NCBI GenBank assembly: GCA_014649155.1
Contig: BMSM01000012.1
Span: 62,001-126,000, forward strand
DNA: 64,000 bases
DNA from: Streptomyces griseoviridis
GTDB taxonomy: Bacteria; Actinomycetota; Actinomycetes; Streptomycetales; Streptomycetaceae
Direction: 5' to 3'
Under the pieces are notes generated by a model that did not search any database, had not been told where the DNA came from, and saw only the letters and a program-made list of their open reading frames with translations. The translations under genes were made by a program, and so were the position numbers. This document shows positions 1 to 7,834 of this stretch, one piece after another (the stretch's first letter is position 1; each line of letters begins with the position of its first letter).

Positions 1-433
1 CGGCACGGCCTGGCTCTTCGACCGGGGTTCGCTGACGGCGACGACGATGACGGCGTGCTGGTGCGTGGTCCTCTTCTTCGCCTCGGCCGGCGCGTCCAGC
101 GCGTACCTGACCGTCTCCGAGGTCTTCCCGATGGAGACCCGCGCGATGGCCATCGCCTTCTTCTACGCCCTCGGCACCGCCGCGGGCGGCATCAGCGGCC
201 CGCTGCTCTTCGCCGACCTCACGGAGTCCGGCGTGGTCGGCGACACGGTGTTCGCCTTCCAGATCGGCGCCGGGCTGATGTGCGCGGCGGGCATCGTCGC
301 GGCGTTCCTCGCGGTCAAGGCGGAGCGGCGCTCGCTGGAGGACATCGCGGAGCCGCTGTCGGCGGCGGGGGCGGGGACGTCGGGCGGGGCGCCCGGCGGG
401 ACGCCGAAGACGCCGGGGGCGGCTCCGGCGTAG
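1..433 (+). CDS. MFS transporter, C-terminal part (cut by window edge)
   Basis: The frame is open from base 2 and has no start inside the window, so only about the last 143 residues are visible. They look like the end of a sugar-porter-type major facilitator permease. A hydrophobic span is followed by SEVFPMETRAMAIA, which resembles the SEIFP..R motif near the cytoplasmic end of a late helix in that family. Two more membrane spans come next, then a hydrophilic tail rich in Gly, Ala and Pro. It is a plasma-membrane secondary transporter; the substrate cannot be told. It converges on the next gene, and a hairpin lies between them. Confidence 0.8.
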   Translation, partial: GTAWLFDRGSLTATTMTACWCVVLFFASAGASSAYLTVSEVFPMETRAMAIAFFYALGTAAGGISGPLLFADLTESGVVGDTVFAFQIGAGLMCAAGIVAAFLAVKAERRSLEDIAEPLSAAGAGTSGGAPGGTPKTPGAAPA

Positions 434-489
434 GGCGTGCGGAGGGCCGGCCCGGCGCGGAGCGCCACAGGGCCGGTCCCCGGTGGGTG

Positions 490-519
490 GAGCCGGTCCC
501 CGGTGAGCGGGGCCGGCTC
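490..519. terminator. Hairpin between convergent genes
   Basis: GAGCCGG-t-CCCC (490-501) pairs with GGGGCCGGCTC (509-519), with one bulged base and a 7-nt loop. It sits 57 bases after the MFS stop and includes the stop of the opposing gene, so it could end transcription from both sides. No T-tract follows, as is usual in Streptomyces. Confidence 0.5.
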
Positions 520-820
520 AGCCGCGTCGGTCGGCGACCGCCCAGGACGCCAGCGCGACCGCGCCCGCGACCCCGAGGACGGACGGCCAGGCGCCGACCT
601 TCCTGGCCAGCGGGTGCGACCCGGCGAACGCCGCGACGTACGCCGCGCCGAGCGCCCCCGCGGCCTTCCCGCCGGCCCGCTGCCGCCACTGCGCCGCCGC
701 GACCGTGCCGGCGGCGGCCAGCACCACGCCGCCGAGCTGCCGCTTCCTGGTCCAGCGGGCCACGCCGTACCCGCCGACGAGCCCGCCGGCGGCCACCAGC
801 GCGCTGGGAACCTTCGCCAT
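518..820 (-). CDS. Small integral membrane protein, unknown function
   Basis: The product is about 100 residues, starting MAKVPSALVAAGG. The ATG at 820 is preceded by a strong AGGAGG, so it is preferred over upstream starts in the same frame. Four short Ala/Gly-rich hydrophobic stretches, such as LGGVVLAAAGTVAAAQW and SVLGVAGAVALASW, alternate with basic segments, which suggests a compact multi-span inner-membrane protein. I do not recognise a named family. It is divergent from the heat-shock gene (190 bases between starts), and nothing in the context fixes a role. Confidence 0.65.
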   Translation of the reverse strand: MAKVPSALVAAGGLVGGYGVARWTRKRQLGGVVLAAAGTVAAAQWRQRAGGKAAGALGAAYVAAFAGSHPLARKVGAWPSVLGVAGAVALASWAVADRRG

Positions 821-928
821 CGTTGCCTCCTGGGGCAGTAGCCGTGCGTTCGGTGTGCGTCCTGTGGCTGTGTCTGTCCTGCCGAGGCTAGTCCCCACCT
901 GCGGCCTTCCCCTTACCTGAGCCCAGGC

Positions 929-957
929 TTGTCAACTTTCCTCCGGCGAGCTATATA
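929..957 (+). promoter_or_regulatory. Promoter of the hsp20 gene
   Basis: TTGTCA at 929-934 and TATATA at 952-957 are separated by exactly 17 bases, a near-consensus vegetative sigma-factor promoter and unusual for this GC-rich genome. The predicted start point (about 964) leaves a 45-base leader with GGAGAGGAG at 992-1000. No perfect HAIR or CIRCE repeat was found next to it. Confidence 0.65.
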
Positions 958-1009
958 AGAAGGCGTACCGAGGGCATCGCACAGACCCTGTGGAGAGGAG
1001 AGACCTGTG

Positions 1010-1435
1010 ATGCTCATGCGCACCGACCCCTTCCGCGAGTTCGACCGGCTCGCCCAGCAGGTCTTCGGCACCAGCACCGCCCGCCCGTCGGCCATGCCGA
1101 TGGACGCCTACCGGTCCGGGGACGACTTCGTCGTCCACTTCGACCTCCCCGGCATCGACCCCGAGACGATCGAGCTGGACGTGGAGCGCAACGTCCTCAA
1201 CGTCCGGGCCGAGCGCAGGTCCCCCGCCCCCGAGGGCGCCGAGACCGTCGTCGCCGAGCGCCCGACCGGCACGTTCACCCGGCAGCTCTTCCTCGGCGAC
1301 ACCCTCGACACGGACCGCATCGACGCCTCGTACGACGCTGGTGTCCTCACCCTGCGCATCCCGGTCGCCGAGCAGGCCAAGCCGCGTCGCATCCAGATCA
1401 CCGGCGGCGGCGACCGCAAGCAGATCCGCGGCTGA
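1010..1435 (+). CDS. Hsp20/alpha-crystallin small heat-shock protein
   Basis: A 141-residue ATP-independent holdase of the alpha-crystallin family, expected to form cytoplasmic oligomers that bind unfolding proteins. The N-terminal arm (MLMRTDPFREFDRLAQQVF) leads into an alpha-crystallin domain at about residues 32-130: AYRSGDDFVVHFDLPG, then ERPTGTFTRQLFLG, then YDAGVLTLRIPV with the A-x-x-x-G-V-L motif. Length is typical. The ATG at 1010 lies 9 bases after GGAGAGGAG; a GTG at 1007 is also possible. It is monocistronic behind the strong promoter at 929-957, and heat induction is likely. In other streptomycetes hsp18 is controlled by RheA, but no such regulator is visible here. Confidence 0.93.
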   Translation: MLMRTDPFREFDRLAQQVFGTSTARPSAMPMDAYRSGDDFVVHFDLPGIDPETIELDVERNVLNVRAERRSPAPEGAETVVAERPTGTFTRQLFLGDTLDTDRIDASYDAGVLTLRIPVAEQAKPRRIQITGGGDRKQIRG

Positions 1436-1457
1436 GCGGTCCGCCGCAGCGTCCCGC

Positions 1458-1845
1458 GGGTGCCGGGTGCCGGGTGCCGGGTGGCGGGGGCGGGGTGCGG
1501 GGTGCGGGGTACGGGGTTGCCGGGTTCCGGGGTCCGCTCCGGTGGCGGGCACCGGGCGCCACCACCGGTCACCGGTACCGGGTGCCGACGCCCGGCGCCT
1601 GGCGCCCGGCGCCCGCACCCGCACCGCCCCGGCACCGGCCCCGCCCCCGCACCGGCCCCGCCCGTCCCGGCCCGCACACCGGCCCCCCATACCGGCGCCG
1701 CGTGTCAACCGGCACCGGGTGTCAAGCACCGAATACCGGGTATCGAGACCCGGAATCCGAACCCGGATACCGAACGCCAGGCACCGGACCGCGGGACGCG
1801 CCCCTCGCCGCCCGTACCCGTCCGAAACGGAGGAGCAGCCCACAG
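1458..1845. repeat. G-rich low-complexity tract between hsp20 and the DUF2267 gene
   Basis: This gap of about 400 bases starts with irregular head-to-tail copies of GGGTGCC and GGGGTGC (1458-1530), giving many G-runs of 3-5 on the plus strand. C-rich GCACCGG/GCCCGGC copies follow (about 1580-1690). It ends with a patch built on ACCGGGTAT and ACCCGGATAC (1700-1790). Frames across it are open only because of composition. The only functional signal seen is the GGAGGAG at 1829-1835 for the next gene. Confidence 0.6.
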
Positions 1846-2427
1846 ATGACCGTGACGACGATGCCGAGCACGACCGCGACCCCGCGCCCGGCGGCGACCA
1901 CGACCCCCAAGGCCACCGCGACCGGGACCCCCACCGCGACCGCGGCCCCGAAGGCGACCACGGCCGCGACCCCCAAGGTGACCGCCCCCCGGACCCCCGC
2001 CCCGGCCGAGGCCCCCGCGGGGACCCGCCCCGCCTGGGCCGCCCTGGTCGAGGAGGTCCGCGAGGCCGGCCGCTACCCCACCCGCGCGGAGGCCGAACGC
2101 GTCACCCGCATCGTCCTCTCCGCCCTCGGCGGCCACGTCATCGGCGACGAACGCGTCGATCTGGCCCAGGCCCTGCCGGAAGAGGCCGCCCGGGTGGTCG
2201 CCTCGCAGATCCCGGCCACCCGTCCGCTGACCGCCGCCGAGTTCGTCGACTCGGTCGCCGCCCGTATCGAGGGCGCGACCCCGGCGACCGCCCGCTGGGA
2301 CGTCAGCTCCGTGCTCAGCGTCCTGCCGTCCCTGGTCGGCGACGACCTGATCACCCGCGTCCTGGACCGCCTCCCCTCCGGCTACGCCCTCCTCTTCGGC
2401 CGCGCCGACCTGACCCCGGCCGCCTGA
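1846..2427 (+). CDS. DUF2267 domain protein with Thr/Pro/Ala-rich leader
   Basis: The 193-residue product starts at the ATG 10 bases after GGAGGAG (1829-1835); a longer open frame upstream is repeat sequence. Residues 1-65 are a low-complexity Thr/Ala/Pro segment (TTTPKATATGTP and similar). Residues 66-190 match the all-helical DUF2267 domain: WAALVEEVREAG, TRIVLSALGGHVIGDE, DLAQALPEEAARVVASQIP, ending VLDRLPSGYALLFGRA. The domain has no established enzymatic role; relatives are often next to stress genes, which fits the hsp20 neighbour. No signal peptide is evident. The leader composition mirrors the repeats around the gene. Confidence 0.8.
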   Translation: MTVTTMPSTTATPRPAATTTPKATATGTPTATAAPKATTAATPKVTAPRTPAPAEAPAGTRPAWAALVEEVREAGRYPTRAEAERVTRIVLSALGGHVIGDERVDLAQALPEEAARVVASQIPATRPLTAAEFVDSVAARIEGATPATARWDVSSVLSVLPSLVGDDLITRVLDRLPSGYALLFGRADLTPAA

Positions 2428-2474
2428 GCCACCCCGCACCCCGCCCCTCCCGTACGGGACCCCGTACGTCTCCC

Positions 2475-2654
2475 GTACGGGACCGACCCCTGTTCGGGCC
2501 CCGCGTCCCCGTACGGGACCGACCCCTGTTCGGGCCCCGCGTCCCCGTACGGGACCGACCCCTGTTCGGGCCCCGCGTCCCCGTACGGGACCGACCCCTG
2601 CGCGGGCCCCGCGTCCCCGTACGGGACCGACCCCTGCGCGGGCCCCGCCTCCCC
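2475..2654. repeat. 36-bp direct tandem repeat, five units
   Basis: GTACGGGACCGACCCC recurs at 2475, 2511, 2547, 2583 and 2619, with a final partial copy at 2655, exactly 36 bases apart. The first three units contain TGTTCGGG and the last two TGCGCGGG. Every unit boundary carries the palindrome CCCGTACGGG. No spacers separate the units, so this is a minisatellite and not a CRISPR array. The surrounding gap (2428-2872) holds no convincing gene. Confidence 0.9.
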
Positions 2655-2872
2655 GTACGGGACCCCCGTACATCCCGCAGGGCACCCCCGTACACCGACG
2701 GCATCCCCCTCCCCTCGTCCGTCTGCCGCCCACCGGCAGGGCGTCCGAAAACCGGCCACCGTCACCCCGTCGTTCGCCGAAGCGCTGGCGGTGGCCGCCG
2801 CCCCGGGGCGATGCTGGGCCCGGCGCCCGCCCGTCGCCGGGCGGCGGGCGAAGCCGCCGAGGGGGACGTACC

Positions 2873-4564
2873 GTGACCGAGGTCAGCATCGTGGTGCCCG
2901 TCTACAACGCCGGCCCCTACATCGAACGCTGCGCCCCCTCACTCCTCGGCCAGACCCTCGGCCGCGACGCCTACGAGATCGTCTACGTCGACGACGGCTC
3001 CACCGACGACTCGCCCGCCCGCCTCGACGCCCTGGCGGCCCGCCACCCCGGCCACGTACGCGTCGTCCACCAGGAGAACTCCGGCTGGCCCGGCAAGCCC
3101 CGCAACGTCGGCGTCCGCCTCGCCCGCGGCGCGTACGTGCAGTTCGTCGACCAGGACGACGAACTCGCCCCGGACGCCCTCGAACGCCTCCACCGCCTCG
3201 CCGTCCGCAACGGCTCCGACATCGTCCTCGGCAGGGTCACCGGCACGATGGCCGGCCCCAGCAACGTCTTCAAACGCACCGTCGAGCGCTGCACGGCCGC
3301 CGACGCGCCGCTCTTCGAGAGCCTGACCCCGCACAAGATGTTCCGCCGCGCGTTCCTGCTGGAGCACGGCATCGAGTTCCCCGAGGGCCGGGTCCGCCTG
3401 GAGGACCAGGTCTTCATGGCCCGCGCCTACGTCCGCGCCGGCACCGTCTCCATCCTCGGCGGACGCCCCTGCTACCTCTGGAACCGCCGCGAGGACGGCG
3501 GCAACACCAGTTCCCGCCCCACACCCCCGGAGACGTACTACGGCCATCTGCGCACCGTCGTCGAGGAGATCAGGGCCGGCACCGAGCCGGGCCCCCTCCA
3601 GGACCACCTCCTGCGCCGCTCCTACCGCGTCGAACTCCTCCGCCCGGTCACCGAACCCCGCGTCCTGCAACGCACCGGACCCGCCCTGGAGCGCTACTTC
3701 ACCACCGTCCGCGACCTGGCCCGGACCGCCTACCCGCCGGGCGTCCGCGACGGCTTCCCGGCCCTCACCCGCCTGCGCGCCACCCTCCTGGAGGAGGGCC
3801 GCCTCGACTCCCTGGTCGAACTCGCCCGCCGCACCCGCCACATCCGGCCGCACGTCACCCTGGACGCCGTCCGCCGCGACCGCTCCGGCCGGCTGCTCCT
3901 CACCACCACGACCACCCTCCTGCGCCCCGACGGCGAGCCCCTCACCCTCCACGAACGCTACGGCCGCCTCCTCCTCGACCCCGACCTCCTCACCGGCATC
4001 GAGGGCGCCGAACACTGGGACGTCCCCCACCCCCTCGCGTACGCCACCGGCGAACTCCTCGTCCATGACCGCGCCCACGACCGCTGGTGGTTCCCCGACG
4101 CCGACCTCACCGCCGGCCTCCGCCCCCTGGGCCCCGGCCGCCACCAGGTCGTCGTCTCCGGTACGACGGCCATCGACCCGGCGACCCTCGCCGACGGCGA
4201 CCCCGTCCCGCCGGGCACCCACCTGGTCTGGGCCTCGGCCCAGCTCCTCGGCATCGGCCGCCGGGCCCGCCTCCCCGCCGGGTCCCGCCCCCGCCCGCCC
4301 GCCGTCCGCACCGGCACCCCGCCCCGCCTGGTCCTGGCCACCCGCACGGCACCCCACGACCAACTGGCCCTCACCGCCGGCGCCCCGCACCGCACCTCCC
4401 TCCCCGACCACCTCCTGCTGCGCACCACCGCCTCCCCCCGGGCCCGCCGCACGGCCCGCACCGTCCTGGACCGCCTGCCGCCCCCCGTACGGGCCCGCGC
4501 ACTGCCATTGGCCCGCCGGATCACCCGAACGAGTGCATCACCTGGTACACAACGCACCCCTTGA
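2873..4564 (+). CDS. Family 2 glycosyltransferase with long C-terminal extension
   Basis: A 563-residue cytoplasmic, inverting, nucleotide-sugar-dependent glycosyltransferase. A GT-A GT2 domain fills residues 1-220: EVSIVVPVYNAGPYIERC, the nucleotide-binding VDDGSTDDS, ENSGWPGKPRNVG and the metal-binding VDQDDEL. LEDQVFMARAYV carries the putative catalytic acidic residue. The 340-residue C-terminal part, with LTTTTTLLRPDG, resembles the beta-rich trailing domains of wall-teichoic-acid GlcNAc transferases (TarS/TarP-like), so a surface polymer is a plausible acceptor; that is inference. The start ATGACC is supported by GGGGGAC just upstream. The last 60 residues are basic and Pro/Arg-rich. Confidence 0.85.
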   Translation: MTEVSIVVPVYNAGPYIERCAPSLLGQTLGRDAYEIVYVDDGSTDDSPARLDALAARHPGHVRVVHQENSGWPGKPRNVGVRLARGAYVQFVDQDDELAPDALERLHRLAVRNGSDIVLGRVTGTMAGPSNVFKRTVERCTAADAPLFESLTPHKMFRRAFLLEHGIEFPEGRVRLEDQVFMARAYVRAGTVSILGGRPCYLWNRREDGGNTSSRPTPPETYYGHLRTVVEEIRAGTEPGPLQDHLLRRSYRVELLRPVTEPRVLQRTGPALERYFTTVRDLARTAYPPGVRDGFPALTRLRATLLEEGRLDSLVELARRTRHIRPHVTLDAVRRDRSGRLLLTTTTTLLRPDGEPLTLHERYGRLLLDPDLLTGIEGAEHWDVPHPLAYATGELLVHDRAHDRWWFPDADLTAGLRPLGPGRHQVVVSGTTAIDPATLADGDPVPPGTHLVWASAQLLGIGRRARLPAGSRPRPPAVRTGTPPRLVLATRTAPHDQLALTAGAPHRTSLPDHLLLRTTASPRARRTARTVLDRLPPPVRARALPLARRITRTSASPGTQRTP

Positions 4565-4610
4565 TCGTTGGGACCTCCGGCGAACCCGCGTACGACGACA
4601 AGGAGAACGC

Positions 4611-5513
4611 ATGCACGCGCAGGAGACCGACCTGGGCACGCACGAGGAACGCGACGGGCGGGCAGGTGAGGGCGCGCCCCGCACGGCCGTGGTGGACGGC
4701 GCCCGCGTGGCCTACTGGCAGGCGGGACCGCCCGATGGCGAACCGATCCTGCTGCTGCACGGCTACCCGGCCAACCACCTCTGCTGGCGTCACCAGATCC
4801 CGGCCCTCGCCCGCACCCACCGGGTCATCGCCCCCGACCTCCTCGGCTGGGGCGCCTCCGACCACCCCTTCCACCTGTCCTTCGACTACGACACGGAGGT
4901 CGCCCGCGTCGGCCGCCTCCTGGACGCCCTCGGCATCGACTCGGTCAACCTCTTCGGCCACGACTACGGCGGATTCCTCGCCCTCGGCTTCACCCAGACC
5001 CACCCCGGCCGGGTCCGCCGCCTGGCCCTCCTCAACAGCCGGGCGCACGCCTCCTTCACCACCCCCTGGTACACCGTCTTCACCCTCCTCACCCTGACCG
5101 GCCGCGCCCCCGCCCTGCGCGTCGCCGCCCGCCGGCTCCCCTTCACGGCCCTGCACCGCAGCGCCTTCAAGCCCCTGCTGCGGGACGGCCACCTGGACGA
5201 GGCGACGCTGGCCAGCTACACCGACTGGATGAGGACGACGGAGGGCAGCCACCGGCTCCTGCACTTCTTCTCCCACTACCGCACGGCCCCCCGCCCCGAA
5301 CTCCGCCACCGCGCGGCCGGCATCACCTGTCCGACCGCGATCGTCTGGGGCCGCCAGGACACCTACCTCAGTCCCCGGATCGCCACGGACCTCGCCGCCC
5401 GCATCCCCACCGCCGAGCTGACCATGCTCGACGACGCGGGCCACTGGCTCCTGGACTCCCATCCCGACACCACGACGGCGGCCCTGTCCCATCTCCTCAC
5501 CCGCCCGACGTGA
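4611..5513 (+). CDS. Alpha/beta hydrolase (epoxide hydrolase / dehalogenase-like)
   Basis: A 300-residue cytoplasmic alpha/beta-fold hydrolase. The oxyanion motif LLLHGYPAN is near residue 48. The nucleophile elbow is FGHDYGG with Asp118, so the nucleophile is an aspartate as in soluble epoxide hydrolases and haloalkane dehalogenases, not a serine. WGRQDTYLS provides a candidate acid, and DDAGHWLLDSHP the catalytic His. The start ATGCACGCG follows AAGGAGA (4600-4606); the frame is open far upstream only because it lies in the shadow of the glycosyltransferase. It begins 46 bases after that gene and may be co-transcribed. Substrate is unknown. Confidence 0.88.
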   Translation: MHAQETDLGTHEERDGRAGEGAPRTAVVDGARVAYWQAGPPDGEPILLLHGYPANHLCWRHQIPALARTHRVIAPDLLGWGASDHPFHLSFDYDTEVARVGRLLDALGIDSVNLFGHDYGGFLALGFTQTHPGRVRRLALLNSRAHASFTTPWYTVFTLLTLTGRAPALRVAARRLPFTALHRSAFKPLLRDGHLDEATLASYTDWMRTTEGSHRLLHFFSHYRTAPRPELRHRAAGITCPTAIVWGRQDTYLSPRIATDLAARIPTAELTMLDDAGHWLLDSHPDTTTAALSHLLTRPT

Positions 5514-5616
5514 CCCGGGCCACACCCGCCCCCGTCACACTCCCGTCCGCCCCTCCGTCATGTCTGCGTACGGACCGACGGCGCACGCCGCGCCCCGCAG
5601 CAGACCGGAGCCAGCC

Positions 5617-6141
5617 ATGACCACGACGACCGAGACCACGACGACCGAGACCGCGACGACGCCTCACCCGGAAGCCCGCCTGAACCTCTTCGCGAACCCC
5701 CTCACCCGGAAGTTCTTCGGCCACCTCACCACGGCGGTCCGGGCTCTGGGCGACTCCACCCTCCCCGCCGCCACCGCCGAGCTGGTCAAGATCCGCGCCA
5801 GCCAGATCAACGGCTGCGGCATGTGCCTCGACATGCACACCAAGGAGGCCATGGCGGCCGGCGAGACCCCGCTCCGCCTCAACCTGGTCGCCACCTGGCG
5901 CGAGGCCACGGTCTTCACGGAAGCCGAGCGCGCGGCCCTCGCCCTCACCGAGGAGGGCACCCGCCTCGCCGACGCGTCCCCCGGCGTGACCGACACGACC
6001 TGGTCCAGGGCGGCCGAGCACTACGACGAGGACGAACTGGCGGCCCTGATCACCCTGATAGCGGTGATCAACATGTACAACCGCTTCAACGTCATCGTCC
6101 GCCAGCCGGCGGGCGGCTACGAACCGGGCATGTTCGGCTGA
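5617..6141 (+). CDS. Carboxymuconolactone decarboxylase/AhpD-family protein
   Basis: A 174-residue all-helical AhpD-fold protein, probably a peroxide-reducing or thiol-relay protein. The family motif is present as QINGCGMCLDMH: Cys67 and Cys70 with His74, the CxxC...H relay of AhpD. The N-terminus is a Thr/Glu repeat (MTTTTETTTTETATT) with no domain. The ATG at 5617 follows ACCGGAG; an upstream ATG at 5560 lacks a good ribosome site. It lies about 100 bases after the hydrolase and is closed by the hairpin at 6146-6180. The true partner (OxyR/AhpC-type) is not in the window. Confidence 0.88.
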   Translation: MTTTTETTTTETATTPHPEARLNLFANPLTRKFFGHLTTAVRALGDSTLPAATAELVKIRASQINGCGMCLDMHTKEAMAAGETPLRLNLVATWREATVFTEAERAALALTEEGTRLADASPGVTDTTWSRAAEHYDEDELAALITLIAVINMYNRFNVIVRQPAGGYEPGMFG

Positions 6142-6145
6142 CCGG

Positions 6146-6180
6146 CAGTGGCCGCCCCGTCCCGCACCGGGCGGCCACTG
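6146..6180 (+). terminator. Terminator after the AhpD-like gene
   Basis: CAGTGGCCGCCC (6146-6157) and GGGCGGCCACTG (6169-6180) form a perfect 12-bp stem with an 11-base loop, starting 4 bases after the stop codon. TCAGTCCCCC follows. Confidence 0.75.
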
Positions 6181-6229
6181 TCAGTCCCCCTTGCTTTGAT
6201 GGGCCCACCGACACGGCGGAGGGGACTTC

Positions 6230-6604
6230 ATGGGCACCTGGGGCAGCGGCAACTTCGAGAGCGACACGGCACTGGACCACCTGTCACTGGTCACCGACCG
6301 GCTCGTCACCGACATCACCGACGCGATGACCGGCGACCCCGTCGCTCTCGAACCCGACGAGTACTGGGGCGTCGCCGTCCCCTGCAATGTGGAACTCCTC
6401 CACACCCTCGCCCAGGCAGGCCGCACCACGGGCCTCCCGGCCCCGGAGACGATCGAGTCCTGGAAGCGGACCTTCATGGCCATCTGGGAACGCGCCATCG
6501 ACGAACTGGAACCCTCCCCGGCCCACAAGGAGCAACGCCGCGCGGTCCTCCACCGCACCTTCGACGACCTGACGGAGGACGCCCGCCGGGAAGCGGCCCA
6601 CTGA
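6230..6604 (+). CDS. DUF4259 domain protein
   Basis: A 124-residue cytoplasmic protein. The opening MGTWGSGNFESDTALDHL is the signature of DUF4259 (G-T-W-G-x-G-N-F-x-x-D-x-A). The rest is helical and acidic and contains PVALEPDEYWGVAVPCNVELL and a conserved-looking IESWKRTFMAIWERAIDEL. Its molecular role is unknown; members often sit near mobile or toxin-type loci. The ATG lies after GGAGGGG (6220s) and the length is normal for the family. It stands alone, converging on the DUF397 gene. Confidence 0.8.
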   Translation: MGTWGSGNFESDTALDHLSLVTDRLVTDITDAMTGDPVALEPDEYWGVAVPCNVELLHTLAQAGRTTGLPAPETIESWKRTFMAIWERAIDELEPSPAHKEQRRAVLHRTFDDLTEDARREAAH

Positions 6605-6670
6605 GACCGACGTCCGCGGACGCCAACGGGACCACGGCGGTCATACCTCTCGCGATTGAGTCGACAGCGA

Positions 6671-6883
6671 CTACCACCCAGTTGGCGACTTCCCGTCTGC
6701 TCGACTCACCGCTTGTACGAAGCAGGTCCAGGTACGGGGCCGAAGGTCAAGGACCGAACCGTTCTTGTACTTTGAATCCCGTATACGGATCATAGTGTCG
6801 GTGAGTGCGCATTCCAGACACTCGGTGCCGCTTCCGCCACTGTACGAGGACTTGAACCAGGGAAGCTGACGTATGTCCGTCAT
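6671..6883 (-). CDS. DUF397 small protein (first module)
   Basis: A 70-residue protein starting MTDIRQLPWFKSSYSGGSG. WFKSSYS near the start and IRIRDSKYKNGSVLDLRP later are the hallmark pattern W-x-K-S-S-Y-S ... V-R-D-S-K of DUF397. Its ATG overlaps the stop of the upstream regulator as ATGA (6880-6883), which implies translational coupling. DUF397 proteins in Streptomyces are partners of helix-turn-helix regulators of the WhiJ type, probably modulating DNA binding; this role is known for a few paralogues and inferred here. The C-terminal third has drifted from the usual form. Confidence 0.87.
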   Translation of the reverse strand: MTDIRQLPWFKSSYSGGSGTECLECALTDTMIRIRDSKYKNGSVLDLRPRTWTCFVQAVSRADGKSPTGW

Positions 6884-7731
6884 CCGATGTGCTCCTGGCT
6901 CACTGTGTCAATAAGGTCGGCGCTGGACTCGAAGTCCAGCGCCTGAGCGCTGAGATATTCGAACGCCAACTTGTAGCGGTCCAACTCTTTTGGCTTCTCC
7001 ATGAAGAGTCCCCCTCCGAGGATGTCCACATACACCACGTCCAGTTCCCGGGTCTGGCCGCGCAAGATGACGAAGCTGCCGACGGCCGCGGCGTGGGCTC
7101 CTCGGGTGAACGGCAAGACCTGCACAGTGACGTTCGGCCGTTGGGACATCGCGAGGAGGTGCGTGAGTTGGTGTCTCATCACCTCACTCCCCCCGACCTG
7201 CCTCCTGATCGCGGCTTCATCGATCACGCACCACATGTGCGGCGGTTCATCACGTTCTAGCAGCTCCTGGCGTCTCATGCGGATATCGACCATGTGCTGC
7301 ACTTCGCGCTCATCGCACTGAACCTCAGAAGCGCGATGCACGGCCTCTGCGTAGGCGCGTGTCTGAAGAAGTCCTGGTACGTACATACAGGCGAAGTGGT
7401 CTTCTCGGACGACCTCGTCTTCCAGGGTGAGCATGAGATTCATGGACTCGGGGATGGGATCAGCGAGCGATCGCCACCAGCCTTGGATCTTGGCGCCTTT
7501 GGCCAACTCGACCAAGGCGAGCCGCTCTTCGTCCGAAGCCCCGTACTCACGGCAGAGAGCATCAACGGCCGGCCACTTCACCGTGCCTTCCTTGGTCTCG
7601 TAGCGACTGAGCGTCGCCTTCGAGATGCCGACGCGAGCCCCCGCTTCTTCTAGGGTCAGCCCCTTGGACTCGCGGAGTCGCCGCAGGTCGGCACCCAGTT
7701 GGCGCCTGCGGGTGGTGGGTCCTGCTACCAC
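6880..7731 (-). CDS. Helix-turn-helix (XRE) regulator with DUF5753 domain (first module)
   Basis: A 283-residue transcriptional regulator. The GTG at 7731 is chosen because it opens the domain (VAGPTTRRRQLGADLRRL) behind GAAAGG; the longer frame upstream is the shadow of the ATPase gene. Residues 10-65 form an XRE helix-turn-helix (LTLEEAGARVGISKATLSRYE). The rest is DUF5753: GWWRSLADPIPESM, VPGLLQTRAYAEAVHR, QRPNVTVQVLPFTRGAH and VVYVDILGGGLFMEKP. It is coupled to the DUF397 gene (ATGA) and faces the ATPase across 103 bases, a layout repeated at 46.8-48.5 kb. Paralogues control development and antibiotic production, so a developmental role is a family-based guess. Confidence 0.9.
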   Translation of the reverse strand: MVAGPTTRRRQLGADLRRLRESKGLTLEEAGARVGISKATLSRYETKEGTVKWPAVDALCREYGASDEERLALVELAKGAKIQGWWRSLADPIPESMNLMLTLEDEVVREDHFACMYVPGLLQTRAYAEAVHRASEVQCDEREVQHMVDIRMRRQELLERDEPPHMWCVIDEAAIRRQVGGSEVMRHQLTHLLAMSQRPNVTVQVLPFTRGAHAAAVGSFVILRGQTRELDVVYVDILGGGLFMEKPKELDRYKLAFEYLSAQALDFESSADLIDTVSQEHIG

Positions 7732-7834
7732 GTTGATGGCCTTTCGGGTCGATGTGTAGATCGTCGTCGCCCTGTCATGCGGTGGACAAGAGGGCGTGCG
7801 CCGGGGCGCGTTCGGCACGGAGGTGCACCCACTG

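Noticed and set aside
2475..2654. CRISPR-like regular repeat array
   Set aside because: Units are head to tail with no spacers between them, no cas genes are nearby, and unit length is fixed by simple duplication.
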